This document shows, one piece after another, positions 46,171 through 59,399 of a stretch of DNA of 64,000 bases. The translations under genes were made by a program, and so were the position numbers. Each line of letters opens with the position of its first letter. Positions within the stretch are counted from its first letter, which is position 1. The DNA lies in assembly GCA_028023455.1 (NCBI GenBank), contig JAQFVV010006215.1, positions 2,240,580-2,304,579 of the forward strand, given 5' to 3'. This DNA is from Epiperipatus broadwayi. Taxonomy: Eukaryota > Onychophora > Udeonychophora > Euonychophora > Peripatidae. Under the pieces are notes generated by a model. It did no database searches and had not been told where the DNA came from. It was given only the letters and a program-made list of their open reading frames with translations.

Positions 46171-49100
46171 TCTACATAATATACATGTCATGTTAAATAT
46201 ATATATATATAAAGCAGAAAATGTTGCAATTTGTATAAAAGGTTTGAAAATATTTTCATATACTCTATCATATTCTGCTAATTTATCATACTTTTTTTTT
46301 TTCTTTCCAAATGTTTTATTGCCTGTAATATGATAGACAGTCAATAAAATTAACAGCACATGTATTCTTTTTTTTTTCCTCGTGTATTATAGTTTTTTGT
46401 TTTTTTTTCAGGATCTGGTTTGGCATATTTATTTATTAAAGACTTTAAAAATATATATATTATTAACATAATTTTCTCTTTAAAGAAAAATTTATGAGAA
46501 AAATAGGTTACATGCCAAAATATTTACATAATACATTATAAATTGAGGCTCATTTAATTAAATATTAATACTTATTTTATAATTCAGATTACATCAGGAC
46601 AAGTAGTTTATTGTTTTTAAGAACAACAAATATCATAATTTTTAATATTATATCATCACTCTAGTGAATTAAAGTTATCAAATGCTTTTTTTTTTTTTTT
46701 TTGATGATGACAGTTGTTCACAATGGTTAATGCATAAATTTGGGCAAATTTTACTTTGCAATGAAAATTAACTTTGAAAAAAGTATTCATTTATTTAGAA
46801 GTCAATCTAAATATGCTTGATCATAGTTTTTGTAATGCTCATTTGAAACATTTGGGCTTGACGCTATAATTTCATACCTTCAAATTTATTACAATCTCAG
46901 ATCGTATGTAAATTGTATATTTTTCTCCTCTTCTGAATTGATTCAGAACATCACAATATTAAATGAATATTAATTTCATAACTGATAGAATACTAACTAA
47001 TGTAAGTTTAGATAGATGCTTAGAAGTTACTATGATTATATATCAATTGCTAATAACTTTAAGCTAAAATATAATCTAAGTTATATTGATGACCATCATG
47101 AAATAAGTTCTAATTGCAAGAAAATTGTTTATTGACTTAAAACATATATTGAGAATTATTAGTGGATCAATAAAAAAAGGAATAATCTACGCTTATTCCT
47201 AAACTATCTTCTATCATACAAGTTAACAAAAAATGGCCCAATTCCTTTCATGCTGTTTGTCAGTTTTAATTAGATTATTTTCAAGCAAGCTATTGATCAA
47301 AGTTGATAAAAAAAGAGACACTTGAATCATTTCCATAGCATGTTTCTCAAGAACCTGTGCTATTTAATGTAAAAATAGTCAAATTTTTAATTAAATATTC
47401 TTTATTGTGAATATCAGATTTATACTTAAACTTCTTAAAATGTAGATATTAAAGAAATTTTAAGACAACACTAAAATTATATTCTTAATTTTATAGTTTA
47501 ACTAGGTTGTGCTAAAAGTAAATGTTAATACAAATTACTATAAATATGTATATGCATAGTTGTTAAATGAAATACAAATTGGAATCGAAAAGTTAATAAA
47601 ATCAAAATAAAGTGACGAGAAGGTACTACAATTTCTTTTTATATGAACTTAGTATTTTAATATTAATGGAGGTGTTTTTCGATTACTTTCAAACACCTTA
47701 AGTGTGAATCCAAGCCACTTAGCTTATATAATCATAAAAACATCTGGTACCATTTTAATGTCCTTAAATTCTTTTTGTTTACGAGAAATATTTTTTATTT
47801 CTTAATTGTATATTATATTAACAAAATATTATATGACTTTCATTGTTTATATTCAACATACATTTTTATGATATTATATATAATATCTTGGCCAAAGATG
47901 AAAGGTGCTAACTGTGAAAACAAAATTGAGATCATTAAAATGAATAATTATTTACATAATGCCAGATTTTTATAATTATGCATGTAAATTTATATAAGTT
48001 CAAAATATTATAATGTTTTTGAATTTATTATTAATTTGATAGTATAAAAAAAATGGATATTATATCTGTATATGCAAATACATCAAAAAATTTTATTGAT
48101 GAATTTTTTATTGAATGGGATATGTCTTATAGACATTTAGTGTCTATTCATTAATAAGATTTCAATAGGTGAGTGAAATTAAAGAAATTGTTCCTAAAAA
48201 TATGTTGAATATAAGGAGAGAAAGCTATGTGTTGTTTTGGTGAAATTGATGAAATTCCATCTTGAAAGGAAAAAGAAATTCTTGGTAATATATGACCAAC
48301 TTTTTTTCAAGTACTTATTTCTAAAATGTAATTTTTACATGCAATATGAACTGAGTAATTCAAACATTGAGTGTAGTTTTAAATCTGATATAATTGGATT
48401 TATGTTGTATTTTAATTACATGTAAGTAATGACATTCAGCATTTCTAAACCACAAAAGGTGTTTATTAATATAGAAGCACATATTCACACATAATAAAAA
48501 TTAGAAAATGAGGTTTTATTGAGAAATTGAACATTTTAAAATTTTTTATTAACTTAAATGATCTTACCCTTTTTATTTTCAAGGACAAATATAGAGTTAA
48601 GAATACCTTTTTCAGTAAATTAGAGATATTTTATACAGTAACTAGGAGTTAATTCATTGTGGGTCATGGTAATTCTACTGTTAATAAATTGCAAAATACA
48701 TAGTTTTTTCAAGTGCAGATGTTTAAAAAGAAAAAAAATTTCTACAAATCTTCCTTGCTGACATTTATTTACTTACGTTGTTATAACTAATGTTATGACT
48801 AATTGATTATTACCATGAACATGCTTCTATTAATGCTTTTTATCAAAAATAATGTATATACACATTTTTTTAATGTAATTTTAAAGGCAGTTATTTGATT
48901 ATGCTAGAAAATAAGCACATTTGAAAATTAAGTGGTACGGCTTTTGTTTTGCTGCAATAAAATAATTAGTTATATGTTTCACATATTGCTATGCATGTTA
49001 AATCTTTAGTCATGCTTAGTTATTGATTAAAAAACAACTTCAAAGTAATATAGTGAATCATATAATTGTCTATAAATATAAAGTATAAGATTTGGAAGGA

Positions 49101-49897
49101 TATTTTAATAATAAATCATTTTTTTTGACAAAATAAGAATACTTACTTCTAAAGACAAATATTAATTCAGACTTTGTTATAGTAGAAAGATGAAATATTA
49201 AATGGAAAGCTTAAAATTAAATAAAGTAAAAACATCTTATGAAATGCAGAAAGAATGAAGTTTTTTTTATTATTACTGTCTTGAATTTTTTATTCCTAGG
49301 GGAGAAAAAACTTTAGAAAGTAAACAGAAAAAAGAGATGAAGAAAAAAATAGGAGGATATTATCATGTATTTGATATGCTTAATATGAGAAATGATAGGT
49401 TTGGTGTAAAGTTCAACATTGGAAGAAAATAAGCATATTAGGAAATTTAATTTTTAAAAAAATATAGATGATTGTAAATAATCACTTTTCTGTACTAATT
49501 AAAATACTTGAATCAACTGAAGAAAAAAAGTTGAAGTTACATAAATATAGCACTGATAAATAATAAATTTTTTTTTTTTTCAAGAAAGAGCAAAGAAAGT
49601 TAAAAATAGCAATTACATTATTTAAACTTAATTATGCAAAGCAATTATTATAGAAATGTAATAACGGGGAGGGGGGTTAGTGTTAGAGAATAAATTACAG
49701 GAAAATAAAATCGTTGCTCAGTGGGTAGAAATTACTATTTTATAGTTTAAAGCATGAATTATACATTGTTCAAAAAGATGAATAATTATCAAAGGATAAA
49801 TTAAATAAAGAAACAAAATTATGAAAAATGCTATAATTTTTTATTAAAAAATAAAGGTCATCAACAAGATCTATTCATTTGCTATTCTCGAGTATTG
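46171..49897. other. No supported gene; intergenic AT-rich DNA
   Basis: Short chance frames only, with TA and A/T runs and an 18-base T run near 46685. No element ends or RNA genes were recognised. Confidence 0.55.
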
Positions 49898-50132
49898 TAA
49901 AAATTATTACAAAATTGATAATATATTGATAGAAAATATTGAAAGAACATTAATATTAAATATTCATTAAACGAAAGAACAATTTGATTAGTTTGAAAAA
50001 CTAATACAAAATATATTAAAGAAGAATTTGATGGATTTATACTTATGAAATTTTTGTTTTTTTACTATAATGAATATTCATGTTCTTTCAATATTTTCTC
50101 TTAATATATATTCAGTTTTGTAATAGTTTTTA
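49898..50132. repeat. 235-bp inverted repeat (possible MITE)
   Basis: The left arm (TAAAAATTATTACAAAATTG ... agaaaatattgaaagaacat) is matched by the reverse complement of the right arm ending at 50132. The arms are about 75 bp with about 80 bp between them. No clear target duplication was seen. No coding sequence. Confidence 0.7.
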
Positions 50133-52294
50133 GTCATCCCCCTTCCCAAAGAAAACAAAAGTTGAAAAAAATACAAGTAAAGTTATTTGTTTATACAAAA
50201 TTTTCACTATCAGAATTGAAAAAGAAGACTGAAAAAAAAAAATTTCGAGAATTTTTCCTTTTTATGATTGATTTTTAAAAACTTGATTGAGCAGGTAAGT
50301 GAAGTAAGAAAAATTTTATCTTTGGGTTTTAAGTAATAGTTACTGCACTTTCTAATATAAAATTATAAGTTGTTGAATAATTTTTCGCAAGAAATAGAAA
50401 TTTAGATTAGAAATTAATTTAGAAAATAAAAATAAATGATAGTTAACTGGAAAGTAAAATATCTGTCTTGGATGGCAGATTTCAATTGTAAAATTATTGG
50501 AATAATAGATGGAGTTCATGTGGATAAGAATGCAATTTTCAAAAGAAAATTGACAAAACTTAAGATGATCCAGTTTTCATGTATAGATGTGGCAATTCTT
50601 AAGTACCACAAAAAAGTGTTTTTTATGCATTAAGTGGTTAGACCACAAATGAGATGCCAATTAAAGGACAACATGAAATTATTTTCTAATTAAGTCACCA
50701 AAGTATGGCATTAAAAAAAAAAAAATGATATATATATATGGGTGAATTTAAAATAAAAAAATTGAGATTATTGCAAAATCCTATTATAGATTGAAAATGA
50801 CCTTCAATTTTTTCATAATCCAATTTAAAAAATTTAGTTAATAGTTATGTAAAGAAATCGGGCCTTTATTATTTTCAAAATTGATAAGGATTAACTTATG
50901 GTATATTAATTACTAGTATCAATCGAATAGACAAGGATGTTCATTTATATAATTTCTCAAATTTTGTTCACATTTGTGTACCATCTATTTACTCAATTAG
51001 AGAAAAATTGGAAGTTATTCACAGATTAACGGATATCAGTAATTTACATTTTATAATCTTACAAGTATTTTTGGATGTAGCAAAAGAAATCCATGTTTAG
51101 GTTGGTGGAATTTGCAGATATTATCCTATCAAAAAAATATACTTGGAAAAATAACCTTTAGTAAATTAAAGCGATTTTGATCACAATCAGATTAATTATT
51201 TGTGATACCAGTAATGTTAAACCAAAGTGATGACAAATTTTTCAAAAAATGCTTATAAATTTGAATATAATAAAGGTACTAGTATTTTTGGTAGTCTCGA
51301 AGAAAAAAAAATACAATTCTTAAAGAACATGGTAAAATTGAACTTAAACAGTTTAAATGGTGAGCTTAATCATTTCACTAAATTTAGTGACAAATTTTGG
51401 CTGTTAGAAGATCCTTTAAAAGGATCAAATTTTAGATACCGATTGCTAACTAAATTTGCAGCAAAATTACATTGGATATTTTAAATTTCCATAGAATCAA
51501 AAAAAAATTTGTCATGAAATTAAAGTTCAAAGCAAAATTATTGGTTTTGTACATATATTTAAATAAATTTTTAAAATTAAATAAATTTCATACAGTAAAC
51601 ACATTATGCTTGACTGATATGACAGTTTCCTCTTTATCAATTTGTTTTTTTTAGCTACAAAAACTAAATTAAACGTAGCTCAATGTAAACAAAGGGAATA
51701 AATCACTTTTTCGGGCTATGACTTAAAGGCAATCTAAATGTTGAACCAAGGAATCAAGAATAGAATGAATTCACATATACTTGGTAGTATTGTAATAATT
51801 GAAAAAAAATATAAAGCTGTTAATCACCCAATTTTCTTGATCTATACTGTTTTATGCAAAATCCATATGAGGAAAGATAATTGAGTGTGCTAGTGTATAA
51901 AGTTGTGATTGGGGGGGGGGGGGGTAAAAGATTTAATCTAGTGAAATTACTGGCATTTTTTAAAATGCTTTTATTTGTTGACTCATTGGAGGGCATTACA
52001 ATATAATTTTGTTAACCTTTTTTTTAAAACATTCTAATGAAAGTAAAATTATTAAAACACTCACTTGAAATTTATATTTTTAATTGCATTATTATGTATT
52101 CATACTAAATATAAATTTTAATTTATAGCAGAGATGTCTAGTGATATGTATCAATTAAAGAGTCCAGTCAATTTGAAACAAAATATAGTTTTACATTTAT
52201 TATGCCAATACTAAATAAAAACTTAAAAGTAAGAGAGAGTCATTTTTTAAAATATTGGAATGCTTTAATTAACCATGCATAAAAAAAAAATTCT
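50133..52294. other. No supported gene; intergenic AT-rich DNA
   Basis: Frames at 50436-50633 and 51227-51484 are of chance length and composition and were not recognised. A 14-G run occupies 51911-51924. Confidence 0.5.
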
Positions 52295-52464
52295 TCAACC
52301 ACAATTAGGGTTTTTTAGATTTAACTTTAAATAAAAGCATGTGGAAGGGGTCCAGAAATTAAGTCTATCTCTATTTTTTGTAATTGGATTGACTTAATTA
52401 ATTTCTGCTCCTCCCTCCCCATTTCTTTTATTTCAAGTTAAATCTAAATACCCCAAATGTTGAA
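52295..52464. repeat. 170-bp MITE-like inverted repeat
   Basis: The left end TTCAACCACAATTAGGG continues into TTTAGATTTAACTTTAAATA. The right end, reverse-complemented, is TTCAACATTTGGGG and then TTTAGATTTAACTTGAAATA. The arms are about 45-50 bp around a spacer of about 70 bp. No coding sequence. Confidence 0.7.
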
Positions 52465-55386
52465 TAATAAAATATTTAATATAAAAAAAAAATTAAGTTT
52501 TAAAACAATTAATAGTACAAAAAGTTACTTCTTGACTTTAAAAAGTAGTTAAAATTAAGGTTATAGAATAGAAAATTATTACATTTTCGTTTACCTTTGT
52601 CCAACTTCCCTACACTCGCAACTTTGATGCCATCCATTTCAAATAAATACAGTAATGATTATTACTAATCATTTTCGAAACTAGAGATTATTTTTAGCAC
52701 AGATATAAACTTTAAACGTCGGTTAAAGATTAATATATGATTTTTTTTTTTAATTTTACACACGTAGTTATTCTCTTTCCCGTGTGTAATATCTAGATAT
52801 AATAAACACATCTATACTTATCCATTCTTTTTAAATGCATGTAAATAAAGATACAATAAAAGACAAATTATAGAAAATTGTGTTTTCTTTTTAAAAAAGT
52901 GATAGATATCTAAATAAAATTACCAAAAATTAATTTACTCAATAGAAATTCTAATTATGGAAAAGGAAATTATTTGGGAAACTAATAAAGCAATCATAAG
53001 ATTATTTTAATTTATAAGGTATTTTAAGAAAATAGTCTAAATTCCTAGACTCTCGGAATTTTATATATGAAAAAGAATATATAACATACATTCCAGTATT
53101 ATAAATCTTGAAGTCGTAAAACATTTAAGTAATTGTAAAACAAAATTACATAGCATGAGGCCTCAAATCAGATTTCCATCTATCTATATACAATTTTAAG
53201 AGACGAGGTGGCCTGATATTCAAAGATGTTCATGAAATATAAACATGGTTGCAATGGTAGTTCTATGCAATCAAACTTTTTTTTTTTTTTACTTTGCCAC
53301 TACTGCAATCAGGTCACATGCAAAATCTTTAACGTCAGCAAGCACAAAAAAATAATGTGCAGGCAAGATTTATATTAAGCATATGGTATTTATATCCTTA
53401 TATGTATAAATTGAATCAGCTCAATTTACTGGCACATGAAATAGTTTTAATAAGTATACAAAAAGATTGTATAATAAAATCTGAAACATTCAAGTTATAA
53501 AATTGTTTAATATAAAAATTATCCACATAATATTTTCTGTTCTTTACAAATCATTTATTCTTTGAACCAAATTTGTCTACAGCCATATACAATATGAATC
53601 CCATAATTCCACCTACATTTTGATTTTTTTGTATGGTCATGTTCAAGATCTACTTATAATTATTCCAAACAAATTTATATAAAAATTATAATTCACTAAA
53701 TATTTCCAAATTTACATATATTTATACTTTTTTACAAAAAATGAACTTGTAATTAAATAATAAAAAATTATACTTTTCAAAAAACTTTTTTGTCTTTAAT
53801 TTAGTTATTTAATTTTGCTTTAAATCTAATTGAGATAAAGTGAATGTAAAAAGGTAATTTTTAATTTTTGAAAGTATCAGTTTATAGAATCAAATTGCTT
53901 ATATATGTATTGATTTCAATAATTAGGATAATATAAATATGCTGGTTTGTAAATATTTTTAAGTAAATATATAAATTTTTATATTTATACATCATGTGCG
54001 TTCATAAGAATAATTTGAAATAGAGATTTTAAAATGTGATTGTAATTTAAGTGGAATTATAGGATGATGTATAGGTGGTTAGTAACAAAAATCTTAGTTC
54101 ATAGAATAAATTTATAAAGATAATGAAAATGAATAATTTTTATATTGGAATGGGACAATTTTGAAAGGAAAAATAATTAAAAATTGTTTAACAATATTTT
54201 TGCATTAAAGACTTTGTTTTCTTACAAATTCCGTTATTAATTTATTTAATATTTTCATTCTGGATGCCAACAATGATTAATCCTTTAAATATAGTTTTGT
54301 ATCAAAACATTTCTCAAGATAATTTTAATTTAGATATTAAATGCAATTTATGGAATATAGTAAATTTTTTATCATAAAAAACTTTCCTTTAACAATTTTT
54401 TTATATCTGAAAGTTTAAAAATAGTTAATAAAAATATTACATAATAAATATCTGTTTAGGCATTGCCTAACTTATAAAACATTTTAATTTAAAAATGTTC
54501 TGAATGCAAGATAATAATTTAAATGAAATAGCTAGTTTCTAATCAAACTGAAAATTTTTTAATATGTTGAAAAATCATCTTTTTGGGAACTAAAATAAAA
54601 CATTTGATTTTGAAATGAATTCTATATTAATCCTTTTTTCTTATGACAGAATTATAATTGAATTTTTATGTTTTTTTAATTATAGTAAGAATATATTTTA
54701 TTAAGTATAAGAAAAAGGTAATTTTTAAAGCTATTTTTATAACTTGCCTGCATTTTATTTAGTGTCTATCATCTATAATGCCAGAATAGTCCAAATAACG
54801 TGAATTTAATGTCATTTTATTTGTGCATTTTCACTGGTGTTCAGCCATGTTTATCAAACATGAATTTTTAAAAATTACATATCTTAAAAAGTTCACTAAT
54901 TTTACAATTAGTTATAAAATATTTGTAAACAACTGCTAATTAAAGATTATGATAAATATTTTAATTTTTCATTAATTATTAAGATATAAAAATTTAGAGA
55001 CCCCATTGAATTATTCAGAAGATATTTTCACATTATAATTATCTCCATTTTGCAATTACAAATGAAGAAATATTCACAAGTTTATAGTAGATATTTTAAT
55101 TGTATTCAAAAAACATTTAACAATTATATAAGTAATTGTCCATATGTAAGTGTGCATTTAAACTACACAATATGTGATAAATAAATATTCCAATTATATT
55201 TAATCAGTTTTATTTATGATAAAAATTTAAATTTTTTCGAATATATTTTATTACTTTGTTAAAAATGATATTCCTTGTATATCATTTGTGGTCATGAATA
55301 TAGAATAAAATATACAAAAAATTTTATTCTTTGATTACTGGTGGTATTAACTATCAGATAAGATTATATATTTATAGTTTTACAAA
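52465..55386. other. No supported gene; intergenic AT-rich DNA
   Basis: A slightly less AT-rich part near 53155-53345 shows no coding frame or structure that I recognise. The rest is plain AT-rich sequence. Confidence 0.5.
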
Positions 55387-55420
55387 GAACATTGGGTTGT
55401 CATCTGATCCTTCGTGTCAG

Positions 55421-55434
55421 CCACCAGAGGCGCG
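55421..55434 (+). promoter_or_regulatory. CTCF-like motif in left end of the 8-bp-TSD element
   Basis: CCACCAGAGGCGCG resembles the CTCF core with one G missing. The inverted partner at 57573-57586 reads CTGCCAGAGGCGCG on the minus strand. Confidence 0.25.
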
Positions 55435-57382
55435 ATTTCTAACTGAAAAACACATTAATATATAGTTCCCGGGATATCGATTCTCTATTAATATTGACTT
55501 TTTTTGGTTTGTTTACAAAGTTTACTTTTTTTCGTTTCTGAATTATTTTTCCCAAATAATATTTTTGACGATGGGATAATAATAGTTTGTTTTTTTTTTA
55601 CCAAAGGATCTTTTTTGGTGTGTGTTCAAATAGTAATTTGTGTTTTTTTTTAAAAAAAATAATATTACTGTTTTTGTAAAATTGGATTGACAAAATTCAA
55701 GAGAGAACGGGGTTTTATGATGGATCTTTAAATAATAATTTACGTTACTTTGATAGGTTTACATTGATTGCCGAAAACAATTATTGGGAGAAGTATTTTT
55801 TTTTTCGCCCGCGTGTGTTTATGTTTAAATAAAATTTAAAACCTTTACTTTTATCAGTTTACATTTGATGGATGACCGATTGGACTTCCTTTCATTTATA
55901 AATTATGGTTTTGGTTCTACAAATAAATATTTTTGACAATGGGACGATAATAGTTGTTGTTTGTTTAATTTTTATTGACAAGAGCGGGTGTTTTTTTGGT
56001 GTAGATTCAAATAGTAATTTGGGTTACGTTTAAATAATAAGTTGCGGTCTTACTTTGATCGGTTTACATTTGATTCCCAACACTAATTACTGGGAAGGGT
56101 GTTTTTTTGTGTGTACGATTGTAGACAAAAATTATTGGGAGAAGGGGTGTAACCGTTTAAAGAATAATAGTTTATGTTACTTTTAGTAGTGGTGTACATT
56201 TGATTGCTGACAATAATTAGTGAGAGGGGTGGGTGTTTTTTGGTGATTGGCGACAACAATTATTGGGAGAAAGAGTTTTGTTTTTGTTCGTGTGTATGTT
56301 TAAATCAAAATTTAAGTTACTTTTATCGGTTACCATTTGATTGAAAACCGATTTGACTTTTTTTTTTTTTCGTTTATAAATTATTTGGGTTTTCCCAAAT
56401 AATATTCGATTTGACAATGGGACAATAATACGTTTCTTTAATTTTGATTGACAAGAGCGAGTCTTTTTCGGTGTACGTTCGAATAGTAATTTGGCTTATG
56501 TTTAACTAATAATTTACTGTCTTACTTCGATTGGTTTACATTTGATTGGCCAGGATAATTAGTGGGAGAGTTCTTTTTGTTTTTTTCTATATGATTAAAG
56601 AATAATTGACGTTCCTTTTATTTGACCGTTTGATTGCCGACGACAACAATTATTGGGAGAAGAGGGGTTTTTGGGGCTATGTTTAAATAAAAATTTTAGT
56701 TACTTCTTTTATTTTACATTTGATTGCCGACGCCAACAATTATCAGGAGAAGAAGGGAAGTACGTTTAAATAAAAATTGAAGTTACTTCTTTTATTTTTG
56801 ACATTTGACGAAGGTCATTTAGAATCCCTCAAACAAGCTTGTCTTTACGAAGTGAACCTTTCCGTCAGCAGATGTTTTCGGACCTCAAATCTGCATATAT
56901 TTGCCGCACAATCCAATCTTTTCTTTCAGCAGCAGGATGTTTTTTTCCTTTTTTTCTGCTGTAGAAATATTCCAGCGCTGGCCCGTGTCTGGCAATTCCT
57001 ATCTTTTAAAGTTTTCTGTTGTGGGAATTAGCCGTACTTTTTGTCTCGGAAAATTTCTCGCTAAAACGTGACTCAAAGCGTGATTTTTAAATTTTTACGC
57101 TATTCCACCCTAATCGAAAATTTAGGAGAAATACAAATTTATGAGGAACAATCACGATACTGTTAAAATTGATAAATGTAACAGTACATCGATTGGTCTT
57201 AAAAAACAAGGCACCGATGAAAATTTAAATAATTTTGACACGATCAAAATAAACACCCTAGTACGATATTGTTACATCAAATACATAACACAGCATTACG
57301 ATATAGTGCGTGACACAAACAACTACGGCATTTTCCTCTGCTTTTAGCATCGGAAAAAGCCACACCGTTAGCCGCTAAGCCG

Positions 57383-57510
57383 CCGAGTTAACACTTTCTA
57401 GATTTTATCGTAGAAAGGAGACTTAACTTCCGAGTTAATACTCTACCTTTTAGCGTAGAAAGTAGACTTAACTCCGAGTTAACAATCTTTTTAGGATTTC
57501 TTTTAGAAAG
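57383..57510. repeat. Three subterminal tandem repeats of about 45 bp
   Basis: The units start with CCGAGTTAA at 57383, 57430 and 57474. Each carries a GTAGAAAG-like block and ends in ACTTAACT-like sequence; the third is degraded. Subterminal repeats are often transposase-binding sites, but no transposase is known here. Confidence 0.75.
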
Positions 57511-57620
57511 AATGCTTAAAGGCTTGGGTGCGGCCACGGAAACGGCATATTTCTAGAAATTTAGCTAGAAATCGCGCCTCTGGCAGCTGACACGAACGAT
57601 CAGATGACAACCGAACATTG

Positions 57621-59397
57621 GTTTTGAAATAAATTTGTAATTTACAACTAAATATTAAAAGTAAAAAAAAAAATCAATAGCCAGTAGCTTGAAGCTGGTT
57701 TGGGCGGCATTTATTGGAAAAGCTTGTTTAGAGTTATTAACACCTCATGTTGCAACTAAACATAAAATTCTAACTTTAAAAATATTTAATTTTTTTTATA
57801 ACAATACTTTTTTCAACTTTACTATTATTCATGGTGTAATAATTTTAACAGCATGTAAGCTGACATTGTGAAAATAATATCTTTAATCAAATCTATAAAC
57901 ATTGTGGCAATTGCAATGTTAAAAGTAAAATAGACCAATTTATTATTGGGTTATATAAAATAAATGAAATTCTTTAATTACTGTTGCTTTGGGTGATTAT
58001 TTATTTGATAGCAAACAAATTATATTAGTTATAAATTCTATTTATAAAATAAGGCTACTCCTATAGTATATAATCTCAATTGATCTAACACTTAGCATTG
58101 AGCGAAAAAAAAAAACTAATTCTAAACAAAATTTCTACATTAGTGAATTTATGATAAGAGTAAAATAAACAGCCAATAGAGCTCCACACATAAGATGTTT
58201 ATTTGTAGTATTTAAATACATATCTATACTGAACTTAATGTAATAAGAGATTTGATCAGACTTGCAAGCTCTATCATAAACAACCAATACATGTGAAAAA
58301 CAAATGTCCAACATTTTTATTTCATGCTGAACCAGCACTCATCAGTTGGTCCAGATCACGATCTCCCACAATCGGTGCTCAGTTTATATTAAGATAGAAA
58401 GTCTTCAGACTTTAATGGACATGCTTCAATCTACTCTTGAGCCATTTTTATTAGATTATTTTTATTGTTTACTTATTTGTGAATATATACCTCTATCAAG
58501 TAGGTAAAATAAGTTTAATAATTCCAAAATTATCTGAAGTATAAAATTCAGAATTGCCAATATTATTGAGATGATATAAGTGTTCCACGCCATACAACAA
58601 TGTAGTAGTAGGTGCAAATATATATTAGTAAAGTTGAAAGGAAAAGAAAAAAAAAATTTTTGTAGATATTTTTTATATTACACTGGTATAAGAGTTAATT
58701 TTGAATTAAAAAAATTATAAATTAAACATTTAAAAGGGTCTTGTTAATATTTGATTATTTCTAACTTTGAAATCTAAAACATGTTTTATGTTCTAGATAT
58801 ACTGGTAATTATAAAATTACACTTTTTAATTGGTTTAAAATTAAATCTTATGAATTCCTACAAAGTTGTTTTTGAAAGGATTAAGGTGAATAGCAGAGTC
58901 ATTAATTTGAAGCATTACTATCATGAAGTTATAGCAAGGCAAGAAGTAGAGTTGCTGCTGTCACAATGATAGAGTCAAATTCACAAAAGCAAGGCCAGCA
59001 TTTTTGTGTCATGGCCTTATATGTGTATTAGATGGCATGCCAGAAGTCTACCAAATTATAGTGACTGAATGTCAACTGTTACTGAATTTATACTCTTCTG
59101 AAGATGTCAGTAAGCCAATCTGTTAGAATGGACCAAGAGATTCTAGTAAATAGCCAACTTATTGGGAAAAAATATGCTGTAGTTTATATGCAATTTTATT
59201 TAATATGAAATGAGGTGCAAACAAAATTATAGTTGTATGTATTATATAGTATGCATACAGGAAATATACTTCACAAACAGTTATTAGTTGGTGAATAAAA
59301 AAATTTGTTGAAATATTTTAAACTTTGCAATTAAAATCTCTAATTTACAAGTTTAAAAGTAAATAAGTTTTGGTTTAAATTATATATCAAAACAGAG
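57621..59397. other. No supported gene; intergenic DNA
   Basis: A frame at 58781-58969 (ending HEVIARQEVELLLSQ), followed by a less AT-rich part to about 59160, is weakly coding-like but unrecognised and broken. The remainder is AT-rich with no recognised elements. Confidence 0.45.
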
Positions 59398-59399
59398 TA

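Larger units (their letters stand above)
55395..57612. mobile_element. 2.2-kb DNA transposon with perfect 8-bp target duplication
   Basis: Inverted ends of about 45 bp start GGTTGTCATCTGATC on both sides and include GCGCGATTTCTA. A perfect 8-bp duplication GAACATTG flanks the element at 55387-55394 and 57613-57620. No transposase frame was found, so it is non-autonomous. The interior has irregular direct repeats built on TTACATTTGATTGCCGAC and CAATTATTGGGAGAAG (near 55780, 56130, 56255, 56655 and 56740), plus subterminal repeats at the right. An 8-bp duplication fits hAT, P or Merlin-type elements, but the ends are not the usual hAT CAG type. Open frames at 56777-57031 and 57141-57347 were not recognised. 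Confidence 0.88.
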
